Shown piece by piece: positions 6,520 through 7,822 of a stretch of 7,822 bases of DNA. Location: contig JAKAGC010000165.1 of assembly GCA_021817755.1 (NCBI GenBank), forward strand, positions 1-7,822. The letters run 5' to 3'. The stretch is from Acidobacteriota bacterium (lineage in GTDB: Bacteria > Acidobacteriota > Aminicenantia > UBA2199). The notes beneath the pieces were generated by a model that had not been told where the DNA came from, did not search any database, and saw only the letters and a list, made by a program, of their open reading frames with translations. Made by a program: the position numbers and the translations under genes. How positions within the stretch are numbered: position 1 is the first letter of the stretch; each line of letters opens with the position of its first letter.

Positions 6520-7563
6520 TTATTCTTTTTTATGATTGATGATAAATTTATGTACAGCTCTATTGTGTTCTTCCAGGGTTTCTGAGAAATAGTGCGATTG
6601 AGGGTTCTTCGCAACAAAATAAAAGTAACTCGTATTTTCCGGGTAAAGTGCCGCTTCAATCGAAGCCAAACCAGGGCTGCAAATAGGACCCGGAGGTAGT
6701 CCTCGAAAGAGTCGGGTATTGTATGGTGAATTGTATTTTAATTCATCCCATCCCAGTTTTCCCCTATATAGATTATCCCGTTTCAGTGCATAAACAATTG
6801 TTGGATCGCAATCCAGGAGCATCCCTTTTCGGATACGATTGTGAAATACTGAAGAAATTAAAAATCGTTCTTCACGAGAAGCTGTTTCTTTTTCTATTAA
6901 TGATGCCAATGTAAGGATTTGCCGGATAGTGAGTTTCAATTCCCGTGCACGTGATAACATTATACCCGAAAAATTTTCTTTGAACCGTTCTACCATCAGT
7001 TCGACAATTTCTTTTGCAGTCACATCCGGGCGAAGTAAATATGTATCCGGAAATAAATACCCTTCAAGGTCTGTTGCTTTTGGATCCAGGTCATTAATTA
7101 ATCTAGTAGAGCGACACTGATCTATAAATTCCGAGTACCGGATGTGTAATGAAGGATGGGATGAAACCAATCCTGCTACTTCGAAAATCGATAACCCTTC
7201 GCGAATCGTCAGCTTATGCAGAACAATTTTTCCTTCATGCATTTTGGCTATGATTTCTTTCATAGTCATAGGTGTATCGAAAAGGTATTCACCCGATTTG
7301 ATATCCGTATCATGATAAAACATCCGGTAGTAAATTCTGAAATAATAATATCCCGGGATAATTTTTTCCCGTGCCAATATCCGGGCAACCCATGAAATGG
7401 ATGCACCCTTCGGGATGGAAATCGTAACATTATTTTTATATCCCGCGTAAGGTGTAGTGACTTTTAGATAAAAATCAATGCATACAAGTGCTATCAAAGC
7501 AATGATTAGTATAATTGCAGTAGTTATAATTAATTTAAATTTTCTTTTCTTTTTTTTACTCAT
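6520..7563 (-). CDS. mltG: Endolytic murein transglycosylase MltG
   Basis: MltG is an inner-membrane lytic transglycosylase that cuts nascent peptidoglycan strands and so limits glycan chain length. The 347-residue protein has a lysine-rich cytoplasmic start (SKKKKRKFK), one membrane segment (about 11-31), a LysM-like subdomain (about 46-90, VTISIPKGASISWVARIL) and the YceG catalytic domain. The active-site block ILTLASLIEKETASREER places the catalytic Glu at E224, matching E218 of the E. coli enzyme. Further family motifs follow: VFHNRIRKGMLLDCDPTIVYAL (239-260), YNTRLFRGLPPGPICSPG (281-298) and YFYFVAK (313-319). It is full length. The start overlaps the ruvX stop by 4 bases (ATGA), and GGAG (7572-7569) lies 5 bases upstream within ruvX, indicating translational coupling. 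The next gene, an MBOAT, begins 17 bases after the stop. Confidence 0.97.
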   Translation of the reverse strand: MSKKKKRKFKLIITTAIILIIALIALVCIDFYLKVTTPYAGYKNNVTISIPKGASISWVARILAREKIIPGYYYFRIYYRMFYHDTDIKSGEYLFDTPMTMKEIIAKMHEGKIVLHKLTIREGLSIFEVAGLVSSHPSLHIRYSEFIDQCRSTRLINDLDPKATDLEGYLFPDTYLLRPDVTAKEIVELMVERFKENFSGIMLSRARELKLTIRQILTLASLIEKETASREERFLISSVFHNRIRKGMLLDCDPTIVYALKRDNLYRGKLGWDELKYNSPYNTRLFRGLPPGPICSPGLASIEAALYPENTSYFYFVAKNPQSHYFSETLEEHNRAVHKFIINHKKE

Positions 7564-7822
7564 CGAATCTCCATAAAGCGTTTTAATAATATTAATGCCG
7601 ACATCGAATCCAGGTGTTTTTTGCGTTTCTTATAATCATGATGAATCGGTTTTAAGGTTTCTTCCGCTTCGAAGCTGCTCAATCGTTCATCGATAAAAGT
7701 AATCCCAATAGAATCCCCCACAGATTTTTGAAGCCTTCGGGTGAAATGTTCTACTTGTTCCGTAATTCCGCTTGCCGTACCATCCATGTGAAGCGGATAG
7801 CCCATAGCGATTTTCTCTATTT
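7560..7822 (-). CDS. ruvX: RuvX/YqgF Holliday junction resolvase family protein, C-terminal fragment
   Basis: The frame stays open to the window edge, giving 86 visible residues, so the N-terminal part with the first catalytic Asp is missing. The in-frame ATG at 7805 is internal, because the residues before it (IEKIA) continue the family strand. RuvX/YqgF is an RNase H-fold nuclease linked to Holliday junction resolution and 16S rRNA 5' processing. Visible landmarks are MGYPLHMDGTASG (typical VGLPLNMDGT), TFIDERLSSFEAEETL with catalytic D at visible residue 44, and KKHLDSMSALILLKRF, where the Asp is the third acidic residue. It overlaps mltG by 4 bases. A ruvX-mltG neighbourhood also occurs in Firmicutes, where B. 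subtilis has yrrK near yrrL. Confidence 0.93.
   Translation of the reverse strand, partial: IEKIAMGYPLHMDGTASGITEQVEHFTRRLQKSVGDSIGITFIDERLSSFEAEETLKPIHHDYKKRKKHLDSMSALILLKRFMEIR

Noticed and set aside
6300..6659. A 119-codon minus-strand frame spanning the mltG/MBOAT junction
   Set aside because: It overlaps the end of mltG and the start of the MBOAT gene in another frame. Both real genes carry full family motifs there, and this translation shows no recognisable domain.
1..7822. tRNA, rRNA, CRISPR arrays, insertion sequences or prophage genes
   Set aside because: Reading both strands showed no cloverleaf, regularly spaced repeats, transposase motifs or terminal inverted repeats. The gaps between genes are too short to hide them, apart from 221-549.

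Overview
AT-rich bacterial DNA in which every supported gene lies on the minus strand, so transcription runs from high to low coordinates. In that order the window holds a ruvX fragment, mltG, an MBOAT acyltransferase, a signal-anchored SGNH-like protein, a receiver-domain protein, a Mut7-C ubiquitin/RNase protein, a soluble hybrid histidine kinase with an AraC output domain, and the start of an Asp-box beta-propeller protein. MltG plus an MBOAT with a membrane-anchored partner indicates a bacterium that acylates an envelope polymer. The genes do not fix the phylum. A Spirochaetota-like or Bacteroidota-like Gram-negative lineage is my best guess, held weakly and based on the one-piece kinase/AraC regulator and the general gene style.

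Region 4019-7822 is an envelope operon. The ruvX stop overlaps the mltG start (ATGA), mltG to MBOAT is 17 bases, and MBOAT to the SGNH-like gene is 42 bases. MltG cuts nascent glycan strands, and the MBOAT/SGNH-like pair has the architecture of AlgI/AlgX-J, DltB/DltD and PatA/PatB O-acylation systems. The SGNH-like partner appears to have lost the usual catalytic residues.

Region 2533-4018 holds a small regulatory and RNA-processing pair. The receiver-domain protein has a good sigma70-type promoter just behind the envelope operon, and its phosphoacceptor Asp is replaced by Glu. The Mut7-C protein follows after 55 bases.

Region 550-2532 is the hybrid kinase. It has no membrane segment, and its promoter sits so close to the ATG that the transcript may be leaderless. 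Region 221-549 is non-coding, with a weak terminator behind the kinase, a candidate promoter and a perfect 17-base palindrome over its -10 box. Region 1-220 is the start of the Asp-box protein, a plausible but unproven target of the kinase/AraC regulator.
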